Origin: Penicillium oxalicum
Taxonomy: Eukaryota; Ascomycota; Eurotiomycetes; Eurotiales; Aspergillaceae
NCBI RefSeq assembly: GCF_001723175.1
Contig: NC_064650.1
Coordinates: forward strand, 1,550,001-1,614,000
Length of the DNA: 64,000 bases
Direction: 5' to 3'
Made by a program: the position numbers and the translations under genes
Shown here: in pieces, positions 22,383 through 34,600 of the stretch
Layout of the letters: the number at the start of each line of letters is the position of its first letter
How positions within the stretch are numbered: the first letter of the stretch is position 1
The notes under the pieces: model-generated
What the model was told of the DNA's origin: nothing
Databases searched by the model: none
Seen by the model: the letters and a program-made list of their open reading frames with translations, nothing else

Positions 22383-23492
22383 GTCTCAGGCTGGCGCCAG
22401 CTCAGCCCATCACTATTGGATGATGAGAGGCAAAAGAGATGGAATTTCTAAAATAATGGGCTCTCATCGGCCATACTACTATCCTCATATCACGTGGGTT
22501 CCGGCTAACTAACGCTGGAGTCCCGCGTCAACCACCGTCGAACTTGGATCAAGACAGTCGGGCGCAGAGGGTCTCCATTTGGATATTGAGAGCTTGAAAG
22601 GTAAAAGAGAAGTAGGTCCAAGGGATCTTGGGATCTCTGACAAGACTGAATGTGCGAGACAGAATCTCATTGTTTTATGAGTGAAGCAGTGACAAGTTGG
22701 GTAGTGAGAAGTTTGGCAGTGAGCTCACGAGAAAGAAATGTTGCACTTCAAGTAGTATATCCAAGGACAAGACGCACTTGCTGCTCAAGAAAGATTTATG
22801 AGATGCAAGAATTGCTAGCTTCCAGGCTTCTCATCGGTCTCCTTTGATCATTAAATATGGGGTAGTCTCAACAGGGGCAAGCTCTAACCGCACACTGTGG
22901 TAGACCGAGTTAAGCCGAACCCTGAGGAATGGATTGTTTTCTCACCTCTCTCACCTCTCTATCTCTCTCTATCTCTCATTTCAAGACCCGAGCTCAACGG
23001 GTATAAATGAAAAGATAGGCCTTATATAGTCCATGTCATAAACATGATATTACGTATGGTACAGGCTAGGCACTAGACTCTCGAACCTCAACTCGCAAGT
23101 TTTCCAGGTCGATGAGGTCGCCACTCGAGCTAGGGTAGTAGCTGGCCGATTCTTGACTCACGACTCCAGACAGGAAAGTCTACTTCACGGGAGATAGATA
23201 AAAAAACTCTACGCTAACTGAAAATCGTGCCTTGGAAACATAAAAATCAGACCAAAGTGCACATTACAGGAGAGTGGACAGAATACGATAGGGCAGAAGA
23301 TGGAAATCATCAAAGATCAAGCATGTCGATTAGGCTCCCGTAATTCTCATTGGATATCAACGCCAATATATGCAGGACAGCAATAAAAATCAGAGACATA
23401 GACAAGTAGAATACAAGTAGTCGCAGGCAGGATGGAGTTGAGAAGAGATTCTGTTCAGAATTTTCCCCCGCGACCCTGGCACCCCTCCCAGG
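22383..23492. other. Intergenic before the DNAJC11-like gene 3' end
   Basis: No supported gene. It includes a short CT microsatellite (about 22941-22975). The remainder is unremarkable and AT-rich in part. Confidence 0.5.
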
Positions 23493-26022
23493 CTACGAGT
23501 TAAGCGGGTTGAATTGCTCGGATTCCGGACACATGTGGACACGTTGAGGCAGGAGGACGCCCTCTTTATCACCGACTTCCACATAGTGTGAGCGACCCTG
23601 GAAAGTATACCAGATCTTCAGACGCTTCTTCAGAAGCGGCGCAGGGTCATGGAAGCCGATAATTTGATGCTGTGAAAGAACCTCTATTAACGCTGGTCCA
23701 ATAATACTTGTGAGAGAGGTTGGTCTACTGTACCTTGATTGTATTGGAATTGATCACCAGCTGCCCATGTGCAACGAGATTGGCAACGGGGTAGAACACA
23801 TCCGTCGTTCGAGCCTGCTCGAGCCCCCGTCGAGGTTTGCGGTCTGTGGGTGGCCAGTAACCATATTCAGCTCGATCTATGACCAGACCATCCTGGTTCA
23901 GCTCTCTTGATTGCCGCCTCTGAACCTGGTCGATCATCATCTGAATCGCTTGTTCACTTTCAGCTCGCTTCTTTGGAATCAACTTCTTTAATTGATTGTG
24001 GCGACGCGCAACTTGCTCCCGACGCTGTTTGCGGTCGCGAGGCCGGACATAGCCAAATTCGATGGCCAGATAGCTGGCCCAGGTAAGAATGCTTGCCCAA
24101 ATAGCGGCGTCGTGTACAGCTTCATCTTTGGAACAGATGATGATGGGTAGATTTAAGCTCTGACCGAGCCGCGTCCAACCGACTGTCATCAGAATGCCCT
24201 GGTGAGTCAAACCAATGCCGACTCCCATTCTGCTAAATTCGCCAACGCGACGAGTACCCTTGAGATTCCAGTTAAAAGACAGGTCTGCATTGACAGTAGT
24301 GGAAAGCTCCATGCGGACAGCTCGGGGCCCTTCGAGCTTCATCATTGGACTGTAGCCTTCGTCACTCCATTCAGACTTTGCTAGATCATCGGCTGGGGTG
24401 CCCGAAAACAGGTTCCGAGAGTATAAAAGACTCAACCCACCACCACCGGGAGATACTGTCACGAATGTCTGCCAGGATTCCGCGGCGCGGTTCGCCTGAC
24501 CTTTCTTCCCGCGGACATCCCCTGAATCTGGATCGATGTCGTCCTCGTCCATCGGAGCCGTCTGTGTTGCTTGTTTGGGCAAGGCGATCAGACCCATTTG
24601 AAGGCTGCTTAGTTCGCCAGCATTGGCATACATGTCCTCCACGGTCATTCCTCGAAAAAAGAAATTATCCAACAAGAAATCCGGATATAACAGGAGACCA
24701 CTGGACCACGCGCAGAAGGCCAGTTTCCTTGTCGCAATCTCCTTTGTGACGTGCACCTCGACTGACGGAGGTGAATCCAATAAGGAGCGCACCACCGTGG
24801 TTTTCGCTGTGACTTGGAAAGGCTTAATTCCTGGAATTGGCTGGAAAGCCCGAACCACAGTCGTTCTCAGAAGCGGCAGAGGAAGAACATTTGCTTCGAC
24901 CAAGACAGTGGAATCTCTCAGGGTTGAGAAAAATCGATTATTCCAAAGGCCCTTTGTGCCGATTAATTCGCCCATATTGGGAGTGATTGTCGCGCCGAGG
25001 CTCACATCATTGGCAATCACAATCGGAGGCAATGGAATCTGCAATATGTCAGGTTAGTCATTCCTGCCAAAAGAAAAAAAAAAGCCAGGCTCGGATGAGC
25101 CAAGTCTCACCTTGATATCTTCTTCCTTTCCATCGTCATAAGTGGCTCTGCCTTCCTGTACACGATGAATGATATTACCGGCGATGCCAGCGTGAAAATT
25201 GACATTGACGGATGATTCTAATTCCTCGTCCCCATCTTCTGAATCAGGTGTCTCCTGCTGTTCATCTTGCTTCCCGTCGTCCGCAGATCTTGTTCCGAAA
25301 CCAGGCAAGCGTAGAGGAGTATTGAACGAGACTTTGGCGGCATAAGAGGCCGGAATAACACTATCAGGAAGATGAATGGTAATATCATCATCCTCGTCGA
25401 CACGAATGGTCGACTCGGCATTTAGCCCAAGGGTAATAGAGCCCTACGTTTCGACACCCCGCGAATTAGCAACCCTTACAGACATCAATTGGTCAGACTG
25501 TCTAGAATCACATACATGGCCAGCCACCAGATCCTGCAATGCTTTGCGCTCACGCTTCTTCATGGTTCTCATAAACCAACGACGAAACTCCGCCGGCGAC
25601 ATCGCCTTGACGCCCACTTGCTGCTTCTCCGCATCGCCTCCGGTGCCCATTGCGCCGCCACGACCCCATTCTCGCTGCACCCCTTCTTCTCCAAGCATAT
25701 CATACACCACCCGCTTCTTCGGATCCATCAGGGTATCATATGCCGTCTGGATGCGCTTAAAGTGCTGCTCGGCAGATTCCCGAAGATGCTGCGGCTGTTT
25801 GTCCGGGTGGAACATCAGGCTCAGATTGCGATATGCAGATCGAATCTCGGCTTCGGTCGGAGCAGGTTTCTGCGAAAGACCGAGGAGAGAGTAATAATCC
25901 AGTTGATCGGGGTATTCGGGAGCTGTGTCCAGATCGCCGTCGAGGCCATCGTCCCCCGCCGCGGTTGAGCCATAGGCTCGCGCCGCGGCCGAGGTCGCGT
26001 ATGACGGCTCGAATTCGGACAT
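23493..26022 (-). CDS. DNAJC11-type J-domain protein of mitochondria
   Basis: Four exons on the minus strand (25516-26022, 25111-25443, 23734-25038, 23493-23669) give 773 residues. The J domain spans about residues 42-112, starting LDYYSLLGLSQKPAPTEAEI, with the catalytic HPD at 72-74 (MFHPDKQPQHLRESAEQHF). A long middle part of predicted beta structure follows, and a basic helix (RPRDRKQRREQVARRHNQL) sits in the DUF3395-type C-terminal region, which ends with IWYTFQGRSHYVEVGDKEGV. That architecture is the DNAJC11 family, which in animals associates with the MICOS/SAM complexes and cristae organisation. It is longer than the human protein (about 560 residues), mainly through acidic inserts (PDSEDGDEELESS). 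Confidence 0.85.
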
Positions 26023-27535
26023 GGAGTTCGACTGGATTGTTGGTGTGGATATGTGTATGTGGTGGTCTTGGTATATGCTACCTGCAATCACGGCCCATTG
26101 CTCTGAGCACAGAAACTGCGCAGGAAGAGGTGATGTTGTCCAGAGCAAATGCCGGAGAGTGATGAAAGTGGAGAAACTTTCTCCTCGAGCGCCGTTCGCT
26201 CCGCTCTGCCGTTCCGCTGCTTAGGCGGAAGAGGTTTCTCCCCCACCCGATGGAATGAAGGCAACAAATGGTCATACTGGAGTTACACTTAGTACTTAGT
26301 ATTGACGGTCCGGCGTTGTGATGTTACTCATGATTTGGTTTCTGATACATAATCGATGCCAGAGTCTATGATTCGAAGTTTGAAAAGATAAATTTTGCCG
26401 AATTGGAAATTGATAGTTTGAATAATCTAGACCAAGACTTAACTTTGCTGGAAACAGAACAGGGGGTACCTTTGTCACTTCACGGTACCTTCTTCAAGAT
26501 TGGTCTGGGCCGAGTTAAGGTTGAATCCGAGCGGCGCATCAATGATCATCAAGAATATAATAGCTAGATATTTCACAGACAGATTCTAGTGAACCTACAA
26601 ACCCGCAGCTAGATGGAAATAATGGATGTCCTTTTTACCCTTTGAAGCACACTTCGATACATGAGTCATCACGTTGAATATTCCATCCACAGTCAATTGA
26701 TCAGAACCTGTACAAGAGAAAGACATGAGTGACAGTATACGAATGCATAATACCACACACAAGTCCACGCCATGAATGAGGGGAAACGGTTTGAAGGCGG
26801 AGTAGCCGGTAAGGTTGGAACGTGGAATTGGACATGCACTTCAACAACGACAGGATCAACTTAGGGTTGACAACTGATGGAGACCTGAATGCAGATCGGA
26901 GAAGGAGAACCCAACCGCAACAGTATACACGACGGGACTCTTAGAGTCATCATTATCAATTCAATGAGCAAATGTACAAGCCCCCGTCATCCCATCTATT
27001 CATCGCAAGGCCATTGATACAGTAAACATGACTCACATCGGACACATGATGTACACACCAGAGACGCTGAATTATGCAAGGTTGCCGTACGTACACTGGA
27101 AGAGAGAGAAAAAAGGAATCAAGAAATTCGCGGAAGACCACGTATGATAACACATGAGCTCGAGCTCTGAAAGAAACCTCCGTCGAGGCGGACAACTTCG
27201 ATTGCAAGCCTCGCCTCTTTTGGGGAGGGGGTTTTTTTTCGCTGACAATGCACGCTTTGAGAATCATGAAGAGAGTCAAAATGAAGACCTGCTCGCTCTG
27301 AACGGAAAAAGGCGATGAAGAAGTTTCTGAGAATGGCAGACTCGCGGAAAGAAATGTACAGTCAAAGGGTGATGTGCAGATGACCAGGCTAACTGGACTG
27401 AAACAAAATTCAAGTAGATGCTTGTAATATCGCGTCTGTTGAGGGAATCGGGGTGGCGAACGGATTCTCTTTCTATTCGCAGAATATGAGGCCCCATTGA
27501 GTCGGTCAAGTGGAAGAGGAGGGGGGCAAAGGGCA
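26023..27535. other. Intergenic between the DNAJC11-like gene and the zinc-cluster regulator
   Basis: About 1.5 kb holding the DNAJC11-like promoter and the regulator 3' end. Open frames here are short and without coding composition. No tRNA seen. Confidence 0.5.
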
Positions 27536-30532
27536 TCACTGATCATTGAACCAGGCAATGTTCTTGTCTGCCGACAAGGTGTCGTCTCCTCTCATCGCTT
27601 TGAGGAGAACATCACGCGGGAGGGCCCCGTAAAACAAGTCCTCGTCCAGTGTACCCTGAGGTGGAGAAGGAGTGCCGGTCGGTATTCTAGTCTCCAGCGA
27701 GGGACCGTCAACGGCGAAACAGATTTTTTCTTGGTTCCGAGATCGGTCATTTGCACAGTCAATCATCGCATCGAGTCGCTTTTTGATCAGATTGGCCAGG
27801 CAGATTGAACTCTCCCAGTGATGACCCAATAATTGAACCATCCCGTAGGCACCGTTGGTGAAAGAAATGCAGTCGGGTAGCTCGGTGACCATGCCCCCGG
27901 CGCTGAGAACATCCACCGCAGACACAACCACATGCGCCAAGAAAGGACCTAGAAGCGTTCCGTGGGCAGATGACGAATCCGACGTGGATCGAGAGGCCTG
28001 AACATCATGGGCGTATTGAACAACCGCAAGGGCAATGCGGAGGATTTCGACCGCGTGGTATCGTGCGCGATGGATATGCCGGGCCAGAACCTCGGGCCGT
28101 AAGCTTTGGTATCGAGCGTGTCTATACAGCTTCATCAACGTCGCATGGTAAAACATGTGTATCCCAACAAAGGCATCCACTTTCTTGGCTTGGCTTGCAC
28201 GTTCCATGTTGGCGACCGAGAAAGTGAGGTGCTCAGGAAGCTGGTTGATCCAGTCGTCCGTCCTTTGGATGATCTCTGTATGGAAGTCTTCGGCTAATTG
28301 AAGCCAACATTCAGTGGGGGCGTGTGACAAGCGCAGAGTCTGAAAGGACACGTCCCCCAGATGGACAAGATCTGGATCACAAAGGCCATCGGGCTGAGTG
28401 AGTGTCGATCATCCTCGGAAAACCGTGAAGCTTGGTTCAGAATATTTTGGAAGTACGGAGCCGTGGCATATTGCTGAGCCTCGTAGATGTCTTCACGACA
28501 CGGTAACCGAATCAAGGCAGACTCTGAGGGAATGGTGGTACTCGGAACTGAGAACAACGAGGAGATGCGCTAGATAGTACAGTCAGTCTCGACAATCTTT
28601 GGCAACTCGCTCAGACTGGCGGTGCCAATGAACTTACATCCAGAATGAACGCGACCCAAAATGTCCGCCGGCGGCATTCAATGAGGGCCTGCGGGTGCAA
28701 CCCATATTCACACGGCTGGTTTTGACCAACAATGACCCCTCCCGACTCGATATTGAACCGCAGCCCACTGACAGCCCGTCCAGCGGACCCAACCGCGTCC
28801 CAAGCGGCGACCAGGGAACCGGCCGCGTAGTACAACAGCCCCATGAGCAGATGGCTTTGGACCAGCTGCAAGCAGAGGTTGTGCTGACTCCGCTGGATGG
28901 CAAACCTCGCAATACGAGAGTACCGTCGCAATGCACTGACCTTGTCCGGACGATCGGAAAAGATGGATCCCAGGGCCATCATGGAATAGAGCACCATCTT
29001 GTCTTCTTGCGACTTGGTGTTGCAGGACTTGAGCCACAGGATAAATCGAGCATGGGGAAAGATATGGTACAAACCATCATTGACATAGGTGAAGAAAGTG
29101 TCGACGTAGTGCAGAGTCATTTCTGGGTCATGATCGAACGGGTCCACGTTCCACGAGGCCAGCAGGGGATCGTCCGGGCCGGTATCTCTCATTTCACCGA
29201 GGATCTCCTGATACTCAGGCAGGCGATTCGTCTCGGGGTAGGTCGTGTGTCGGATGTGACTGTCTTCCTCAAAGGGGCGGGGGATTCGATAGGCCCGCTG
29301 TCGATAAGCTCGTTCTGCGTCTAGCATGGGATCGTGCGTAATTTCTATGCCAGATGGAGTCAGGCCAACACTTTCCGAAATGGGCGAATGGCCGCTTCCC
29401 GGAAGTGATGCTCCACTGTCCGATGCACGAGTGATGTCGTACACAGCACCGATGATTTCCGAGGTCGCGTTCCCGGACGGTCCCACTGAATGCGAGCCTC
29501 TGGGGCGATTCCCTCGGAGCCTATATCGATGAGTGTGAGTAGAAAAGCAGAAACAAGGAGGCACATGAGTGCAATGGTACCGAGGACGACATCTGTCAGC
29601 AACGATCACTTACGCGTTTTCGAATCGACACTCGCGTCCCGACTTTTGGCACTGATCGCATTTTGGCCGATTCGGTTGACATTTGATCTTCTTTTCACGA
29701 CAGGTCAGGCACGCCTGTGCGAGTCGCTTTCGCGGCTTCCCTGCCTTGGTCACGCCCCAATTGGGATTGACTGGCTTCCCGTCCACGATCTTGGGCTGAT
29801 GTGACCCATCTGCATACACGAAGCACAGCTCACCGTCGATGTATCGTTCATCAACCACGTGGGGAAGAACCGCGGGGGCATTGGCTCGTGTAACACTTTC
29901 GGGTGATGATATCTCGGCCGACGGCATCAGTTCTGAATGCGAGTTGTTGCGGGGGGAGAGATGAGCGTGCGATGACTTTGCGGTGGACGGATCACTGCGT
30001 GTGGTGTGATGATGGTGGTCGACCTCCGCCGACCCTCCCATGGCTACGTGCGATAGAGGTGGAAGGCTGGTGGGTTGAGAGTGCGGTAGAGACTCGGAGC
30101 GACGCCGGTCCAGCGTGCCCATCTGTAGCGGAGGAAACACGGTCTCCTGCGGGCGAAACGGATAGCCCATGTCCCGGTGCGATTCAGCTGGCGTTTGGAT
30201 GCCATATCGTGGTTGACGAAATGCCGGTGGTGATCCCGGGCCCGTGGTTGGTGTCAACAGCGATCGGACGGACGGCAATGGTTCGTTGGGCTGGCGGACA
30301 GAGGCAGCATCTGCTGGTACAGCCTCTCGAACCAGGTCTGATCTCTCCGAGTCCCGTTGTCGGAGGAATGAATCGGGTCCATATTGCAAGTTTGCCGGTG
30401 TCCGTGGCGGAGGAAGCTGGTATGGATTATCTCCCGAGTCTGTCTGGATTAGCATAATCCCCATGCTCGGTTACTGCCGATTGGGGAGGGGGACCACTCA
30501 CGACCAAAAGGCCCAGCATGATAGCCCGACAT
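27536..30532 (-). CDS. Zn2Cys6 transcription factor with fungal-specific TF domain; frame break in exon 4
   Basis: Minus-strand exons 30502-30532, 29614-30439, 28638-29520 and 27536-28569. The start reads MSGYHAGPFGHSGDNPYQL. A long disordered N-terminus precedes the zinc cluster, ACLTCREKKIKC then PKCDQCQKSGREC, with cysteines at about 254, 257, 264, 271, 274 and 281. The fungal-specific TF domain (PF04082 type) covers MTLHYVDTFFTYVNDGLYH to GRAVSGLRFNIE and RRRTFWVAFILD. In exon 4 the reading frame shifts at a G run (plus-strand C run 28354-28358). The frame before it ends IQILSIWG, and the natural continuation DVSFQTLRL is in another frame. Five Gs are present where six would keep the frame. 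Both sides are otherwise intact to the stop at 27536 (about 924 residues if the frame is continuous). It is probably a homopolymer sequencing error or a recent lesion. The target genes are unknown. Confidence 0.85.
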
Positions 30533-31049
30533 GGTCGGCGGTGTAAAGGAAATCGAAGAGAGAGAAGCTGGATTCCTGAATGAAAGCATTCACACGGCAC
30601 TGTTGGTAGACAAATGGACGGTTGAAAATTGATTGCCGGTTGACGAACTGGCTGGCCGTTTGCTGACACCAACACCTTTTTGATACTGGTCCAGCGGACT
30701 GGAAGTCACTTCGCCCAGCCCGGCGAAAGTCTTGTGCTTTCCGCGCCCAATGATTAAGGAAGAGGGGAAAGACAATGGGAAGATGGACCTGGAATGATCA
30801 GACAGGGTCAGACAAGTTTGACAGTTTTTTTTCCCGAACGCTTGAGCAATCTGCCCCATTTGAAACGGTCGTCAATTGACTCACGCGATCACGACTGGAC
30901 AGCTTTTGTTTCCGGTGTAGGTCAGTATCGCGGGCCCTGTCGAAGCGGCGGGCTATCCAGGCACCGAACGGTGGGGAAAAAATCAAATCGAGATGGCGAT
31001 GCGCTTGACGATCATCCAAGTGTATCGAGTGGTGGAGGAAGGGGGAGAT

Positions 31050-31165
31050 TAAAAAACAGAAAGAGAAAGAGAGAAAGAGAAAGAGAGATGGAATGAGAAA
31101 GAAAGGGCGAGAGAGAGAGAAAGAGAGAAAAAGAGGAAGAGAGAGGAAGAGAGGAGAGAAGACTT
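31050..31165. repeat. Polypurine (GA) tract, CT-rich on the regulator's coding strand
   Basis: Almost uninterrupted A/G on the plus strand for over 100 bases (gaaagagaaagagagaaag and similar). Read on the minus strand it is a pyrimidine tract about 520-630 bases before the regulator start, the usual place for a CT-rich fungal promoter element. Confidence 0.8.
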
Positions 31166-31788
31166 CCGAATAGTTTCAGCGTCGGAGGAGGTCGACCTTG
31201 TTTCGCGGGAGGAAATGGAAGTATGTCGTGGTCTTCTTAGTTCGCGGATGACGCTCAATTGGAACTATTTTCCCCCCTCGACGACCAGGACCGATCAAGA
31301 AACCCAAGAACAGAAAACGAGGCCAGGCAGCGCTGAAGCATTCAAGGTCCATCAAAAGACCAGCATGTCGCAAACGACTCTAGGTGTCAAGGTTCTGGTG
31401 CATATTCCGCTACCACCAGGGTGGCTGCAGGATCCCAGCGTTTTGCATAAAGCTACCAGTGTCCGGCCCACGCTCGGGCTTGTGCAGACCACGGGGGTGG
31501 CTCACAAGTCACAGGCAATCAAAGCACTGGCGAAGACCCTCTCCAAGAGATCCCTCCCTAAGAGGTTGCGGAATTCGGGCCGAGATCAGATCTTGACGGC
31601 GCTCAACAAGACCAGGGAACCCTGCGGGTGAATTGACGCAATGACGAGAGGCCGAGTGCACTGCACTTGAGCCCGACTGTACTGTTCTGTGGTGGGGGGG
31701 GAGGAAAAGGCCCACCGGACTGTCGAATAAGCAGACGAGAGGGATGCAGAGAGGGTGTGTGTGGTCTTTGTGTTTTTTTTAATTTCTA

Positions 31789-31850
31789 GTGAGAGAGCAA
31801 GAGAGAGAGAGAGCAAGAGAGAGAGAGAGAAAGGAGGGAGGAAGAGAGTG
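31789..31850. repeat. GA microsatellite
   Basis: Repeated gagaga units broken by single C bases (gagagcaagagagagagaga). Same strand bias as the tract at 31050. Confidence 0.8.
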
Positions 31851-32627
31851 GGTGGGTTGTGAGTGGTGAGGATGAAAGAGAAGTTGTCGAAGTGTTGGAG
31901 TGATGGTTTGACTGGTTCACGACACCGTGAGATATTAATTCCGTCTGCACAGAAGGTAGCCGAGTCTCCAGTGGCCTCCGGGGTTGGAACAATGGTTGGA
32001 AAGAGAAACGGACCTTTGGGAGGGGGGAAACCGTTTAGGCAGGGATCAGGCATTTCCTCATGTCCATGAGCGCGATCATCCACTTTGGACTTTGGCGTCG
32101 GACACCATCAAATTCAAGAGCCGATGGTGGCCCTGATCCAACGACGAGACGGCGGCATTCTACCTTTGTCCACTCCACGAGTCGGAGATTCCGTATAGAT
32201 TCGGAGACACTTCTCTCTCGGGCGTCCAAGTACCATCCACACTACGAACGAGTGACGGACTACATGCCACTCGACCTTTTCCTCCACTTTATCCAATTCC
32301 TCTAGACCTCTGATTGTCGAGACCTCGACAACCATAGAAAAAGAAAAAAATAAAATAAAATAAACAAGACTCTAGGAAACCCAGAGGTTTGTACAGGTTC
32401 AAAAAAAAAGACTAATAATGATAAAAACTCTTAAATCGCCAGGGACTGGAAGACGCCAGGCCCGTTGAAAGCCCGGGATCTGAAGGAGGCTTGGACACCC
32501 AAATAGCTAAAAGTAGCGTTTCCCCCGCGGCAAATCCAATCATAACCAAAAAAAAATAAGTCGAGGAGTTGGAAAGGGACCACGGATTGCCCCGCGAGTG
32601 GACACTACACATTGGACAAGGGGCAAG

Positions 32628-32648
32628 ATCTCTCTCTCTCTCTCTCTA
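32628..32648. repeat. CT microsatellite
   Basis: About ten CT units. Opposite strand polarity to the GA tracts nearby. Confidence 0.8.
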
Positions 32649-32907
32649 TACCCGTAGGCTATCCCCGACATGGTCCACCAGGTCACCGCGGTTTGTGTAG
32701 CATGATGGCTCACGGTCCAGTATATGGACCAAGGGCATCTCAAAAGAGAAGATTGTCAAAATTTATAGTGCTTCGGTATGCGAGGTGGTATCATGCAATA
32801 GGCTCTTATCAGAATTCAAAGTCACCTGGAACACGAGTGACATTGGAGATTGACTACGGTAATGATTATGGCAGGGGAAGCAGCAAGAGGACTACAACCT
32901 CCGTCGA

Positions 32908-33065
32908 GTGAGGAAAGGGAAAAAGAAAAAAAAAATGGCAAGCGTAATGAGGGTGTGGGGGCCGAGGTGGAAAAGACAAAGTTTACCAAGAAGAAAAAAA
33001 AAGGACAAGAAAAAGAAGAAGAAAAGCACAGAAGCACAAAAGAAGAAAAGAAAGAAAAAGTAAAC
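32908..33065. repeat. Long A/G-rich low-complexity tract
   Basis: Plus strand is dominated by aag/gaa/aaaa (aagaaaaaaaaaggacaag, aaagaagaagaaaagcac). It produces a spurious Lys/Glu-rich open frame on the plus strand and a Phe/Ser-rich one on the minus strand. Confidence 0.75.
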
Positions 33066-34573
33066 ACGCAGCGGCAATTGAAATGGCAGCTGAACCTTCA
33101 GGTTGACGAAGCAAATCAAGGGCATCGAAAACGGATGGAAGGCTGGACGGAGGCGGGGATCGATCGCAGGGGGGGGTTGCGGGTCTCTCGAAGCTTCACA
33201 GACCAACTGTGGAAAAACCCTCCGACCAAAGCCCAAGCACGTAGGGTATGCAATGCGTTCTGCCCAGGCATCACCACCATTCAGACGCAAGCTCAGACGT
33301 TGAGAAGACCAGAGGACGAGAACGAGAACACAGTCACCCACAGAGACCTACTATTTCGTGGTCAGTCGTCACCGGTGCACCCTGTCGTACTGTGATCATT
33401 GACAGTATCTGGGAATAAAGTTGCGCAAAAACATTCAGAAAAGCCTACCACTTTAGCCGGACCCCATCACTCTCTATGGGGACGGCGGTTGCTTTTCTGT
33501 TTTGGGCAGAGCCAAGAGATAGAAAATGAAAAAGAAATAGACCGATCCAAGGTTTCCAGCGAGTGCCCAGGTGCCGACAAGCTTCCAGAGATACGATCGA
33601 CGGAGAGGTGGAATCGATCCATACATCCTCTTCTGGGCTTGGTCCGCGCTCAATTGAAACAGCCAAAGGGCCCAAGCAAGATCACAGCAAAAGTTGGGAA
33701 TTCGCCTACTGCATCTTGTCGCGGAGCCCCATTTTCGGAGCCGTTGGAAGGATTTGTGGGAAAACGGACCATTCTCGTGAAGTGACACACTTTCCCCTCT
33801 CCCTCCGAGTTAGTAGCACTGTACCTCTAGTACCTTGATTTCATTCGACTAGATCTATCGGCATCTCTGCGACAGAGATCAACGTCCTTCAAGCCGCAAG
33901 ATCACCTCCTCACCCATCACAGCCCTGAAGGTTGATAGGCATGATAACACCCGCCGTCAACGGGATCAACCATCTCTCATACGCCGATCTTTTTTGTCAA
34001 GAATGGCTGTCGTGGTCTTCCCCCGGCCGTCGGCCGTAATTCCACTTCTGGATCCAAAACATGCAGAAAGGTTCCTCACTTCGTCCGAAGTGAGAACGAT
34101 GGAACTGCCTCGTCCAATTGATATCAGTTTACCCTTCGGATCGGCTGTCGGGCTCCATTGAACCTCCATCTGGCTGAAAGAAGCGTACAGTCTTTGGACC
34201 GCATCTCAGGTGGGTCTCCGTCCCGACAATGTCACATTGGAGAGAAAACATTAAATTGGGGGGGGATCAACGCAAATCGACTGTTTGAATCTGGATCGTT
34301 CTTCGTCATCTCATGATGTGGATCGTGGTGTCGACCTAAAAAAGAAATGGTTCCCAAAAAAAAGAAAAAAAGAACAAAAAAAAGGGTCGATAGTTGGAAA
34401 TCGGCGGGCGCTATTCGTGCAACATTCCAGTCCGACAAAGAGGCGGGGGCCCGATAGAATCGGTGCCTCCTGTGGTGATAGCGTCAGTCACTGTTATCAT
34501 GACTTTCCTCATACAAATCCCGTCAACGGCAACGAATAAGAGAATATGACTCGATCAAGGAGGCTTCCGACCC

Positions 34574-34600
34574 TTTTTTTTTTTTTTTTTTTTTTTTTTT
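34574..34600. repeat. Homopolymer of 27 T
   Basis: Uninterrupted T run. A long dA/dT run of this kind excludes nucleosomes. Its exact length is prone to sequencing error. Confidence 0.9.

Noticed and set aside
31215..31631. 138-codon plus-strand frame near the regulator promoter
   Set aside because: No family, no splice continuation, and it sits among promoter-like tracts. It could be real, but I cannot support it.
32850..33395. 181-codon plus-strand Lys/Glu-rich open frame
   Set aside because: It consists of A/G-rich low-complexity DNA and lacks any domain or splice support.
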